The notes beneath the pieces were generated by a model. That model did not search any database. It worked only from the letters and a program-made list of their open reading frames with translations, and was not told the origin of the DNA. Positions 12,291 to 24,972 of a DNA stretch of 64,000 bases are shown piece after piece (position 1 is the first letter of the stretch; the number at the start of each line of letters is the position of its first letter). The stretch lies in assembly GCA_024699855.1 (NCBI GenBank), contig JAMPIQ010000001.1, forward strand, positions 9,424,001-9,488,000, given 5' to 3'. The position numbers and the translations under genes are program-made. Source of the stretch: Aphelenchoides besseyi (lineage: Eukaryota > Nematoda > Chromadorea > Rhabditida > Aphelenchoididae).

Positions 12291-12855
12291 AAGCGCCGAC
12301 AGTTTAGTGAGGAGTTGGGGAAAGCGTTCCCGCTCGAATATGAAGAAGAAACTGGAGCGATGAAGTCACCGATACAAGACGTTATAATTCTCAACAAGCC
12401 TCCACTTTAACTTAGCCAATTGTTAGCCAAATTGGGGTCGCAGATTCCTGTAGACTGAGTGGTAAGTAACGGAGCTAAATAAGTTTAACGCGACAAACAC
12501 GAAAACGAGAAGTCAAAGCAAAACGGTGCAGGTGCTTTGGAGCATATAAACAGTAATCTATGAATCAATGAGTTGGTTGGCCTCAAACTTTGAAGTCGAT
12601 TTATAATTTCGAGTCAGCATTCCCACCATTACGAAAACAATTAAAATAACTTTGCTTTGCAATCTCAGTTCTATTTTTGCGTTCGAATTATAAAATTGAG
12701 GGAAATGTGTGAAAATTCTTTTGCACACAAAACTCAAAGGTCACACGTTTACGATGTCAAGACGGCTATCAAGTTAATAAAATCGGCTTCATGATTCAAA
12801 TTGCTAGTACGTGCTTAGAGCCGTCAATCAACGAAATGACGCTGCCAACGTCTAC

Positions 12856-13099
12856 CGGATAGCTCGGTGACACTTCGATGTGTCAAGATCGAAATGGAAC
12901 TGCTGAGATGAAATCGAATTTCCGGGCTTCGTGACGTAGAAGTCAGACACGAAAATAAGCACGTGGCTCATCGTTGGAACAAAGCCGACAATCTCGCGCT
13001 CACTTTCGACAGTGAATTCGTCGTAGTTTCTGATTTTGTAAAAGCAAGGATGTTTGGAATCAAACACACGCTCTTCTCCCGTGACAGCTGACCCTCGAC
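12856..13099 (-). CDS. Possible isolated exon, function unknown
   Basis: Minus-strand open frame following an acceptor-like CGTTTAG. It reads GEERVFDSKHPCFYKIRNYD and onward to a TAG, with balanced amino-acid use including Cys, Trp-free hydrophobics and Asp/Glu. A second candidate exon about 220 bases upstream ends HKQLFKDIVLHVELQ before GT and would join in phase. No family is recognised and no full gene can be built, so this may be a remnant or chance. Confidence 0.25.
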
Positions 13100-16000
13100 C
13101 TAAACGGCATTAAAATTCCCGAGTAGAAACGTTCCAAATTCCTCGCTGTTCGAGTGTACGGTCAAAAGTTTAGAAACCCGAGACGCTGAGCAGAAAACTG
13201 GAAACTGCGTGATTCTGCTGTTAAGATGCAAAAATAAAACGGAAATGCTAAATTGGCTTCACTCTCATAACTCGCTTGTATTTCGTTTTGCGTGTTTGTA
13301 ATAAGGAAAGAAAAAACAAACCTTGAAGCTCAACATGCAAAACAATATCTTTGAATAGCTGCTTATGTACGAAATCATTTTGTCGCTGAAACGTTGAGCT
13401 CGAGACGTAGCCTGAAGTTTGGGATTTGGGGATCAACCAGCGACATATTAGGGAAGATAATCGCACTGTGCATGATGGTAAGAAAGTTTAAAACGAGCGG
13501 AATTCAAGTCGTGAGTTCATTTCATCAGTGGAATAAGAATAAGCGAATGGTTTTTTTACGTGCCATTACATCATCAACAAACCACAGGGTTATATTGGAG
13601 CTCTCGAAGGAAACTTTTTGTTCTCGATTTGAAAAGAACCATCGAAGTTGTTTTAAAAGCATTTGCAGTTCGGAAAACTGGTCAAAAACCGTGAACTTGA
13701 CATCGAAACAACTCTTCGACGATCATCACATTTCTCCGGGCTTTTTACGCAAAGTCGATTGCCGAAATCTGCAGAATGCGATCACCAATTTTGCTAATTA
13801 GCGTCAATAATTCTGATGATCGTTGTGTTTGAAAAACACTTACTAAATGAAAAGACCAAAACTTCTCAACATATGAATCGGGAAAATTGGAGTTTTCCGA
13901 TTCCGCCTTCCGAATTAGAAATAATCCAACGGTGTTCCGAGACAATGAAGTACAAATTGACAGGTGAATAAGAGAACTCAACTAATTTGCGAGAGTGCAA
14001 CCGGCAGTGAAGTAGATATTACCCGGGAGCATTCAACTCGAGAATCACAATTAACAGCACCCTCAATTTTGCCTTCAATTTCTAGTTGAAAAACTTGGGC
14101 TTGGCAACAAAATGTTAAAGACAAATGACGTTGATTGTACACAAACGCAACAATTAGACGAACGAACTTGCAGGTCGTCAACATGAGTCCCTGGTGTCTA
14201 AACGCGAACTGACAACGAACAACTGAATACCGTGTTTCCGATTCAATAAACAGCTTTTGATTGTCAGTTTTTGAACAATATCAAGGCCGAAGAAGGGTAT
14301 CAAAGAACACGCACAACCAACGTGCTTTTTCTTTTGCTGTTTGGCCAAAAATTAGATTTCGAGTCGCGCCTTCAGCGACTTGACTACTTCGACGTATAGT
14401 GGAAATGAGTGTTGGATTGCGGAAAGGTTGTTGAGACTCGAAACAGATTCGACTCGGCGGGAAAAGTTCGTGAAAATCAAATTTCAGGTCTTGCGTTCTG
14501 ATGCCGAAAATTTAACTAGAGGTCAAAAAACAGTCGTTTTTCCGTTCTCTTCTGTTTCAACGGATTTAAAAATAGATGGAGGTCAACTTCTTTGAAATGC
14601 ATTTCTCATGATATCGCAAGTACAAACACGAACGACAGATTCTAATGAACAACCCAATAATTATGAGACTGAAATCGACCCTCAAACGAAAACATCCACT
14701 TAGCTAGCCATAAGATATGAGACAAACGATGTGCTAGATAGCACGTCGTACAACAAAAAGACATCGAACATCACGGATTTTTGGTCATCCATCAATTCGC
14801 CGGGTCATTCGGTTTGTCTCGACATTTCAAAACCGATTTGTCGAAAACGAACAACACGACCGCAGAGCTTTAGGACCCCCAATCAACGGCGCCCAAATGT
14901 TATGCTTTTGATCAGAATGCTCGTTCATCATTCGAAGACGATTTTCAACTGCAAAAGCAAACGAAATTCAATCAAAAAAATGTGATGCAAAACAAATCTC
15001 CAGCTTTTCAATCATTTTCTCTACAAACTTGCAGTGAAGTTACCGTTTCCACACGTGCGAGATCATTGGCACTCACATCTGCGAGTTTAACAAAACATTT
15101 GTTTTTCGTCGCTGAGTGACGACACGTCAACTCGTTGGATTGTCAAATGCCATGGGTCGTTTTCACGTCAAATTTCAACCCGATTGTTAACAACAAATTG
15201 CAAACCCACTCAATCATTCGAACTTGTTTTTTATTTGCTTATAACAAGACAACCAAAGACATTTTTGATTTGTTTGCTCGTCTTCAAATCAACAGCCTCC
15301 GGTTCTTTGGATCTGAAACTCGTGCTCTACTGTAAAACAACGTCCAGATCTTCTTTAAACGTTCAAACCTCGTCGACCATTTTTCCAATCTGCCCGAATG
15401 CTTCGAAGCAAAAGACGACTCATTTGCGTTGACGTAGTCAACGGATTTGCCGATGGCTAATTTCAGAGCAGACGTTTAAGCGGATCAGAAGCAAAAAACT
15501 GCGGTTTCTTCAAATTCCAAAACCGCGAACACTCATGATCCAAACTTTTAAGCTGTTACCCTCCGGATGTATTTTCGGGTCCCGGAAACAGATGGAGCAA
15601 ACGACAACTTCCCTTCGATTTACGATCAAAATTCCAATTCCTTGTCCTCAAAGTTTACGTAATTCGAGAGCCAAAGCGGCGTAATTCGAAACGCGTGTCG
15701 AGAAGATTAATTGATTTCTAAACAAAAACTAAACATGTCATTGAAAAGAAAAGTAAAATAAAACAACAGTTGAGTGCAAACTCTATGAATTTCATCGAAC
15801 CCAACAGAATCTAAGCTATTCGTCTTTATCGACTCTTCCGTCTGTTAATTCGATTAGGTAGAAAGTCCAATTCGAGACCCAACGGACGTTGTTTTTCTTG
15901 CGAACGCTTAAAAACGTGAACAACTCGGTTAACACGTGCCGTCGAAGTCTCGCCTACGGCAACTCACAGACCCACGACTTCTAAGTCTTCGATTGTAATG

Positions 16001-19000
16001 CAAAATAGCCGCCAAGACAAAAGAATCGTTCAAAAACGTTTGCTCGAGACCTGCAGTTTGAAAACAAAACTAAGAAGCCAGAGATCGTCAGAAGAAAAGA
16101 AGTCGCCTACGTGGGGTCAAGTGCTCTTAATCTGCGTAATTGGAAGCACGAAATCAAAGGTTTTGAAATTCAACACAATCTGTTACCCTACGAACGAGAT
16201 TGCGTGCCAACAAACGTACTTGTTGAATAGAAGGCGAATGCATAAGCGGTTTGGACGTCTTGAATTCCACCTGCAACACCAAAAGAACAGGAAACGTAGG
16301 TCCTAAGGAAGACCCACAAGAGAAGGAAGTCATTTGCGTTCGAACCAAAAATTAATCTCCGATTTTCGAGAAAAGCTTCAGAGTTGCGGCAAAATTCATG
16401 CGAAATTTTCCTTTCAATCACGACCGTACGTTCGTTGGAGTTGCCACTTCATCGGACTTTTACGCCAAATTTCAACGTTCATTTTCGTCGGCGACTGGAA
16501 ATGGACCTGTGGTTTTAAATTCGGTCGATTGAAGAGCATAAGCCAAGGGCATTTCCGGATGTTGGAGTAAAAAAGTGACAAAAATCGAGAAGCGAATTTC
16601 CGGTACAAAGTCTCAGGTTGGCGATGTAACGTCGAATGTCGAAGTCGTGAAAGTGACGAGAAGTCAAATCAAACAGAAAGCTCCCGGCCTATCGGAAACC
16701 ACTTTTGCAAGAAAATGAACTTGTGAAAACGTCTATTCCGTCAATTACAACAGCACAAACTAAAGCGTGGGCTCTCAGTCGACTCCGCCCATAGAACGCG
16801 GAGCTCGAAGTGAATTTTAATGAAACAATCGAGAATCTGAACAGCAATTTGACGCAAAAACAGAAAACTAGCTATTGGTATCATTGGCCTGATGTCCCGA
16901 AATATCTCCAAGAAAACAACGTTCCTACATTAAGTTTTCCAGGCAACGCAATGATGCAAAACGAAATCGAACTGTTGGTATTCAACGTCCATTAGCCACA
17001 TGCTTCGTTGCTTTCCGGAGTTAAGAGTAAAAACCTTCGTTGCGTAGGCTCTCAATAGAAAGAACAATCGATCGGATCAAAAATCCTTTTCGTTAAGATG
17101 ATATGATCACGACTCTTTAAATGCCAATCGATTAGAAAGCAGAAGCATCGAGAAGAATGTGAACGACGGTCGTATTTTGTTCGTTCAAAATCACCGTCTG
17201 ACAACGCGAAATGCATTTCCGGTTGTTGTCGGGAGCGATCGAAGGCGGAAACAGTGAACGGAGATTAGTTGAAGTGAATAGAAAAACGGAAATACGTAAT
17301 GAAAAAACATGACAAATTGGCAATTTGATTTAATCCACTTTTTTGATTCACAAAAAGTTTGCGAATTGAAAAAAACTGGGATCTTATAGTCGTCGATTAG
17401 ACGACCTAATACCCGAGTATTTACCTTCAGTATTAGCTTCACAGATTCGCTTATGCAATAAAGGACATCAGAAGCACACTAAACTCTGATTGTATTTTTG
17501 AGAAAATGAACCGACAAACATCTTAAACGTTGTCATGGGTTGGCGGACTCATTTCTTTTCATTTGTGCTTGTTCTTGACAAATACAAGAGCTATATCAAT
17601 TGTACTTTTCATTCCCTCATTTCTCGGTACATTCAAATTGAACTTCTCAGGCTATGAATCCTGTAGATACAAAATGAGTCAAAGAGTACAGTCGATCGGC
17701 AACCGAATGGCTAGACGTCATTAACCGGGAGAACAGAAATCTCTGCGTCCACCCACCTGTCCGATTGTAAACGTTTGCAACGAACAAAACTTCGAGACCA
17801 AAAGAGAGAACGAGTGGGAGAATTCGAACACGCAATTACCGTCCCAACGGACAAACGAATAGGTGAAGAACTCAAAATACCGAGGAACCTTGTGAGTAAT
17901 ACGAACGAGAAAACAAGTGATCCCGATGGAGAACTGAAGAATAAAACATCACGAGTCGAAAACTCAGTGATTCCAAAATTTCCACTAATGATCCATTGAG
18001 ACGTAGGCGTTTCCACTCAAAAGAACTAATCCAAAAATTGTTGGATTACGTAAAACGAACATTCGAATGAGCAAAAATGTCGAGAAGATTACACAAAGTC
18101 AAATTTGTCTTTTGATGAAATGAAATCGTGTATTTCGACAAACGTTGAACGTCGTTCGAAAGTTGTCGACTAAAACGTCCGGTCAAAAGCTCACGAGTAT
18201 CTTCTCTAATTCTTTTGTTCGTTTGAAGTTGTTGAGAGGTTGCCAAGAAGTTGAACGACCGTACGTTTTGAATGACAATGACGTTGAAAGAAAACAACCA
18301 AACTTTTAGAACTTTGTTATCTCTTACCCGACTAGAAACTTTTCAATTCGCCCCACCCAGTTTTTTGCTGTTATGACAACCGCCACTGAAATTCCAGCAA
18401 TTCACAAGGTTTCTTTCGTCTACTGAGACGGTAAACTTGAGAGAGGAATGTTGGGATTCTGCAATTCATAAAAACCGGCGATTTGCCAAACTATAGAAAC
18501 AAATTTAAGAGTAAAGTGAACAAATCTGAAATTGGCAACTCGATGGTCCAACAAAGAATCATGGTAGGTGCACTGAACTTGCGACAAAAAAGATTTGAAT
18601 TTCAGTCTGGCATCCTGCAGATTTAAAGCTACAAGATACGAAACTTAAGACCGTTTTTGTGTTCTTGCACTTGCGTCAACCCAAAGGATTTTCCGATTTC
18701 CAAACCCGATTCTATGACACAGACAAGAAGATTCTCGGCAAAAATAACAACTAAGATGTTGAGCGCGTTTGCTTCAGGGATTAGGTCTTAATGAGGCAAG
18801 TAGTTTTAACCACTTAGTCGATAGTCAAAAGCTGAAGTGAAAACCAACGGCCAATACGTGAGATTTATGGTAATGCCGACAAATTGACTATAAATTCCAA
18901 CAAGGTTTTTGTTTCGTGCAATCAACAAGCGTTGTACGATCTTCTAATTGACAACATTAAACCACAAGCCTCAGCTATATCGCAGTTCGTGAACATAGAA

Positions 19001-21059
19001 ACTCAACGTTTACTGACTGTTCCCGAGATAATTGGATTCTGGAGAGGTCATAAGTTCAAAACATTTTCTTCCGGGATTTCTCAAGTACGTTGCAATACTC
19101 AAAAGTCAAAAAACTAAAAGAAAAAACCTCAAAAAGTAAACTTCGAACTGTGAATGTTAAGTCCACACTAGTTCGCTAAACAAACTTCGCTCCAAATTTG
19201 GACCATCTTCTTCTCTTTGTGTCAATTGCTCCGTTTAATTGTTGGCAGCGTTCTTTGGCCGTTTTGTTTCGTCATCAAATCGATGCGGCGGTAAATTTCA
19301 ACGGTAAAGTAACGACACGGTCTCGAGTGTTTCCGCTCGTCTGCCCTTAACGTTAAAACAAAAACGAGCGCGAATTTTCCCTTTTACGAAAGCAAAGAAT
19401 TGGACCACTGAGCTCGTTCGATGTGTTCGAAATTGGCATTTAGAGGAGTGAAAAGCGTATAGCGAACAAAACAAACTTCTTTTCTTCTTACACGTGAAAA
19501 CACGACCAAAGAATGGAACCCTTCGCTTCAAAAGACTTATAATCACGAGGTAGATAATTTGCAAAAATGTAATTGTTCAATCAGAATCATTCACAAAACG
19601 ATGCACTTGAATGGACAACCCGTTTCCGCTATTGAAGAACAACTATTGAACTTGCTGGTTCTCACAAACTGAACATAATCACAGAAGGAAAGATGAGTTC
19701 ATTCGCCAAAATGTACGACAACAAAAAAGTTTACGAATTCTGTTCCCCAATCAAAAACAATACTTTGTGCTATGAATCGAAGAATCTGAGTGACACACGG
19801 AACAAAACTCGTGTGTTAAGATCGTTAGGTGAACGGAACACATCACTCAAGTTGCCTCTTTGCACTCATTACTGCCGCCTCCAAAACAAAAACAATTGAG
19901 CTCTAATTCGCCATTGCCATTTTAATGTTAATCGGACGTCATTCAGAATCCAAGATGGCCGCCAGTTCATTGAATTCAACCAAAACAATTAGATCGGCAT
20001 TCATTTGGAATTCTAAGCTCAAGGTGGAGAGTCGAATGGATCCAAAGAAGAGAAATTGCGCGTCAAGCATGGAAAATATGCCAATTTGATGAATCAAAAC
20101 GATTCGAACAAACGAATATGTCTAAGAAAGTTGGAATAACTTTCGAGTACTTAACGGATTACAAGAAAGCTACGCCATTTTACTTCGCAATAAAGCCACG
20201 ACTTCACGGGAAGTTCAACAGTCGGATTCTTATCCGAATCCACGGAATTCGGTTAGACGTCAAATTGTTGCCAACAGCGCCATTTCTATTCTACTCGACA
20301 TTTCCGGTCCAAATTGCGAACATTTGGTGCAAATTCCCCGCTATTTAGGTCCATTAGACACAAACGTTCTTCGACGTCAAGGAAGACGGAACAATTAGAT
20401 GGAGCATAAATGGATGAAGAACGTTGAAATGGAACGGTAAAGCGGTGAAGGAGCAAGACGAAAAGTCGACAACTGTCCGAACATTTCTGTCTCGTTCTTG
20501 ATGACTTTCGGGAACGTTGTCAAACGTCGCCGAATCCCAAAGTGCATTTCGAACATACGAAAAACCGTTCGAAATGACGACTATTCTTCGGAGACAACAA
20601 GAACATCTTCCAACTGTCAACCGAGACGGCAGTTTCCGAGCAGTTCATTTGTCGTTTGTTTTGTTAATTCGATCGAATTTCCGTTCGACTGTAGAAAACA
20701 ATCGGCTGCTGATCGAAAAACTGCGTGGGGTACGACGGAAGGATACGCATCGACGATCTGCGGGTTACGGTAACAAACGAAAATATCTTCTCAACAAAAC
20801 TGCCGACTGGTTTTTTGATGCTTGAACGAGATAACGAAGACAGAAATGTTCGCCGATGTGATGACCACGTGATGAAAAGCTAATGTTATGTCACGAGCTT
20901 TAAACTTCCATACAACTGAGCTGTTAGAGTTTGATGGCGAGCTTGCGACCCATGAAACTGAAACCTGAGCTGACAGCTTTCCCATTGAAACACCGGATTC
21001 GAATCTGACGAAAACATCACATGCCAAACAACCAACCTTCGAATAAAACTGTTAATTCT

Positions 21060-21365
21060 GTTCACTTGCAATTTCAAGAATGTGAGACGAAGATGAGCGG
21101 CAGAAACGGAGCTCAAACGGAATTCCGCAACGTCATCTGAAGAGTCGAAACCCGAACGGAAGTTTGGCGCGTAATTTCCGTTTGTTGCACAATCTTCGAA
21201 TTGAAGTGGATTTATAGGAACAGAGAATTGAACTTCGAACTCCAAAGTTTCGAAGTGAGAAGTCGCAGAATCCCCAGTGGCTTTCTTTGGACAACAAATT
21301 GCAAAACAAACCGAAGAACGTGCATTAGACACCGAAATTGGCTCAATAACAAACTCCGTAGACAA
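21060..21365 (-). CDS. Possible exon in the gene-poor block
   Basis: Minus-strand open frame with protein-like composition, for example EFEVQFSVPINPLQFEDC and EFRLSSVSAAHLRLTFLKLQ. A neighbouring minus frame near 20890-21020 reads VRFESGVSMGKLSAQVSVSW. Alternating hydrophobic and polar residues suggest beta-rich extracellular segments. No start, domain match or complete exon chain could be found, so I cannot decide between a real exon, a decayed gene and chance. Confidence 0.25.
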
Positions 21366-23732
21366 ACACGCTCTTCGGTGTGCTCATCACGACTTCAGAG
21401 AACAGAAATAAGTTCGAAAAATAAACGAACTCAAAGCTAAACAAAGCAAAAACATGATAAGCGAGAATGCCATTACAGCGAGACGAACTATTGTTCGAAC
21501 ATCGGAAAATATAACTCCATTGACAAATTCCGAAAGTGGACACGAACGTGTTGCTTCTTCCACAGTCGTGTGTAATTACAGCCCGTCGGCAGAATGAACT
21601 TGTGTTTGTTGTCGTCCAAAATTTCGAACGTACACAAAAAGACGATAACGAAATTTCGAGTATAAACCTCAGAAGACTTTAGATTAAACCGGACATCTGA
21701 TTCGGACGTCATTGAAAGTCGCTTGAGCGGCTCAAAGCAACGTTCTCGATGTTCCACTTGAAAAAATCATCAGTTCGTTCGAACGAACACGGCGAAGTTA
21801 ATGCGAAATGTCCGTCGACTTCGTTTTCGAATTCAATGAGCGGCACATCAAACCATTGAATCCATTCATTTTGCAAACTCACGAGAACCTTTTCTACAGC
21901 AAACAAGTTTCCATATAAACATCAAAACCGCTCTCAAGTGCTGAACGCTACCGTTCTTTTGGTTTACATCATCAAACGCACGTTGAGATGTGAATTTTCG
22001 TCTCTGCATCTCAAATTTCTGTCCATCGACTTTGCCGCGTGTCAAAAATTTTACGCCGCGCCGTTCGCCACTTCCGAGAAATCCAACGGTCTTCTGCACA
22101 ATTCCGTGTTGTTCTCGAGACATCTCGACTGATACATCAGGTGGTCAATTAGGTTTCTTGAGCATTGGTTCGGCCAATTAGTTTCATATCGTGATCACAG
22201 GTTGATAGTCCTTGGAGATTCATGGGTTTGAAAATACAAACAGTTCGCAAGACCAATGAACTTTCTGTTCTTCAACGATCCGAACTTCTTTGAGCAACAT
22301 CATTGTTTGGAAGATCGAGCAAAAGCAAACAAACAATGGGCATAAATAAAGACGTAAGACCTAAGGGTAAAAAGTTCAACGAAATCGTAAAATTTATCGT
22401 CTGAGAAGAAAAAAGGTTTGAACTAATCTAAGACTATGAAATTACAACGAACAGATAAGTGTTTTCGGACTGTAAAGTTTAAAGCCGATTAATCAACCAA
22501 GATATTTTGCTGTCAACTCCCAAGGTCAACAGTTTCTAGTCAAATTGCTACTTCTGTCCTACTGGAATTTAGAAATCCGATTGGTTTGCAGGACGATTAG
22601 CTTCTGGTGTTGAAACTGTATAGTTTGTGGTCCAAGAATATCGCAAGAAATAGCTGAGAAAAGACCGTAAAAGTATTCGACGTTGTTTACAAGCTACATT
22701 CAGCTTATTGAAGTAGTAACTGATGTGTTGAAAGCCGAAGGATTTCGCAAATTTGTCATGGAATTTCGATCTCAAGTGTCCAAATCGACAAAACGGTTAA
22801 AGAGCAATAACATGTGGCTAACAATTTTAACTAATTGAATCACAGAATCTTACAATTTATCTCCAATCTTCTGCTTAGTAATCTTTGGACAAGAAACCCA
22901 ACAAACTCAACTCTGAGGTTTCGCCACCTTCCCAAAGTTCTCAGGATAAACGAAAAGCGAATCAGTTAGAAAGTAAACAGTCCTAGCCATTGCGACGGTC
23001 TCTATCAACACAAATGACGTTCAAATACAAAATGGATTTTCTTCTAATTGTCAACAATCCTATGGACAACATCACGTTTTTTCAAATATAGAATCTAATT
23101 CGTATTTTTGAGATTTAAATTGTCTTAGCTGATGACAAGAGTGCCCGAAATGTTTAGATGAGCGAGCGAAGTGACAGACATTCGCCGAATGAATCAACCC
23201 AAATATTAAGAGAATCGGGAACAGCCACAAAATTTGCTGTTGCTCTTCCAAACAAACAGGTGAACTGTTTCGTGTTCAATAGACCGAAGCCAAACGTTCA
23301 CTTCGGTTCAAATTCTCCCACAAATTAGCTTCATTGTTCGGACTTTGAACCTCAAAAAACTGAAAGCAAAAGTTGTTTTCAGGAAGATTTCAAAGGAGAA
23401 CGAACTCGTGCTTCAAATGATGTTCCAGTCACGAATTAGAAGATGTATTCATTAGCTGTAAATCTTCAGTTAATTGTTTTCTAAGAATCAATTTCCAAAT
23501 TAGCTCAAATTAAACTTTTTGTTTACGCTCGTTAGTATTCTGGAGCCTTCAAAAGATCATTAGTTTCCATTGGAACATAAAAGGTCACTTGTCTAAAGCT
23601 TGTTACCATAAGATCGCAGGAGGACCACGGAAAAATTTTGAGGATCGACAGTCAACATCATTTCAATTTGAATCAAATTTCGAACAGTTGTCTTTTTGCT
23701 CTCAAAAATGTTGCCTGTAAATCCTGTGAACG

Positions 23733-24884
23733 ATGAGGAAAAGATTGAGAAATGTGAGTGCGAAAATCGTCTCTCTATTGTCTCGTTTAGTAATCTCGTG
23801 TTTGTGGCAATCGGTCCTGTCAAAATGTCTCTACGAACAGGGGCACGCAGTCACATTGCGAATTCTAAAGCAATCGAATTCGGCACTCGAGTTTGCCACT
23901 CGCTGCTCGCTCTTGACTTTAGATTCGAAGAAATTGAACAGCGAACAGTCTGAGGAAACAGCTCAGAAGGCCGACGATCGACATCCACTTCAACGAGTTC
24001 GCGCCTTTCACACCATCGATCGACTTTTTCGTTTACGTCGGACGGTCGTCATCGTTGGCGGAAATTTTAAGCCTGTTGATTCGATGCACATCACTTTTGT
24101 TCAGGCCCAGGGATTCAATGTGATTAATCTTGTAGATCAGGTATGTTAATCATCGCTCAGAACAACTAACCACTTCTTTTTTAGTTGCACTACAATCCTG
24201 CAGATTGGAGTCAAGTTGGATTGATTTTCTTGCTTACCGACGTCGAATGGGCACTTCATGGCAGCTTCACGGTAAAGGAATAGATAGCACAAACAAACTG
24301 ATTTGAACTTTAGACTTTCGAGAAACTTATGGGACGTTTGTGCTTAAAAGCACCGGATGCGAAGATCTGCGTTACGAAAATTCCGATTCTTGGGACCGAG
24401 CAGATTAATTTAGAGAAAACCCGCCGTTTGAAGAACTTCAATTATTCATTAGCACGGTCGGTTTTACTCTATGGATAACGCAAAGAACAGATTTCAGATT
24501 GTGTCGTTATTCATGTTCGCCCATCACTATGTGGCACTTAGAAAGGTAGCCGTCGAATGGGCATCTAATTGGATAATGATCTTTTAGTTTTGTTGAAGAA
24601 GTGGCTGCTCAACCGAACCCTAAAAAACCGTACTATTTGAATGTCCAATCGTCTCAGCAAGTTATGGTCAGCTTCCCTGTTTGTTATTTGTTATACTAAA
24701 GGTTCAGACAAAACTTGTCAAACGAATTGAAAACATGGCCACTCGCCTGCGTCGTGTTTCACCTAACGATTCAACCTTCACACCATCAATCGTTCAAATA
24801 CCAAAGCACGTAATCAAGATCGAAGATTTGGAGAAGAAATTGGTCGGAAAAGCATTGGCAAAGCAAAATGCTACTCGCCGTTAA
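23733..24884 (+). CDS. SGNH-hydrolase-like protein (tentative)
   Basis: Exons 23733-24140, 24185-24271, 24314-24456, 24498-24545, 24588-24666 and 24702-24884 join in frame with canonical GT-AG introns. The second half is well supported. The region VVIVGGNFKPVDSMHITF followed by GFNVINLVDQLHYNPADWSQ and then LIFLLTDVEW resembles the alternating strand-loop layout of SGNH/GDSL-type proteins, where an acidic residue follows a strand. The usual catalytic Gly-Asp-Ser is not present at the first strand, so enzyme activity is doubtful. The C-terminus is basic and ends in KQNATRR. The start codon is uncertain because another frame is also open upstream of 23950. The gene is convergent with the RhoGEF gene, about 90 bases apart. 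Confidence 0.5.
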
Positions 24885-24972
24885 TGTCCATTTAATGTGT
24901 TTATGTAATAAATCTATTACGTTTTATGAGAGGGTTTATTGAAAGCCTTACAAGATAAGTGGAAATAAAAAG

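Larger units (their letters stand above)
12291..23600. other. Gene-poor block, about 11.3 kb
   Basis: No recognised gene, RNA gene or repeat. The block contains only short, overlapping open frames on both strands. Its base composition (many TTCG and CGAA words) is not unlike the coding regions, so very small exons could be hidden here. Two stretches look more protein-like than the rest and are listed separately. It could also be regulatory or upstream intronic DNA of the Kir gene. Confidence 0.4.
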
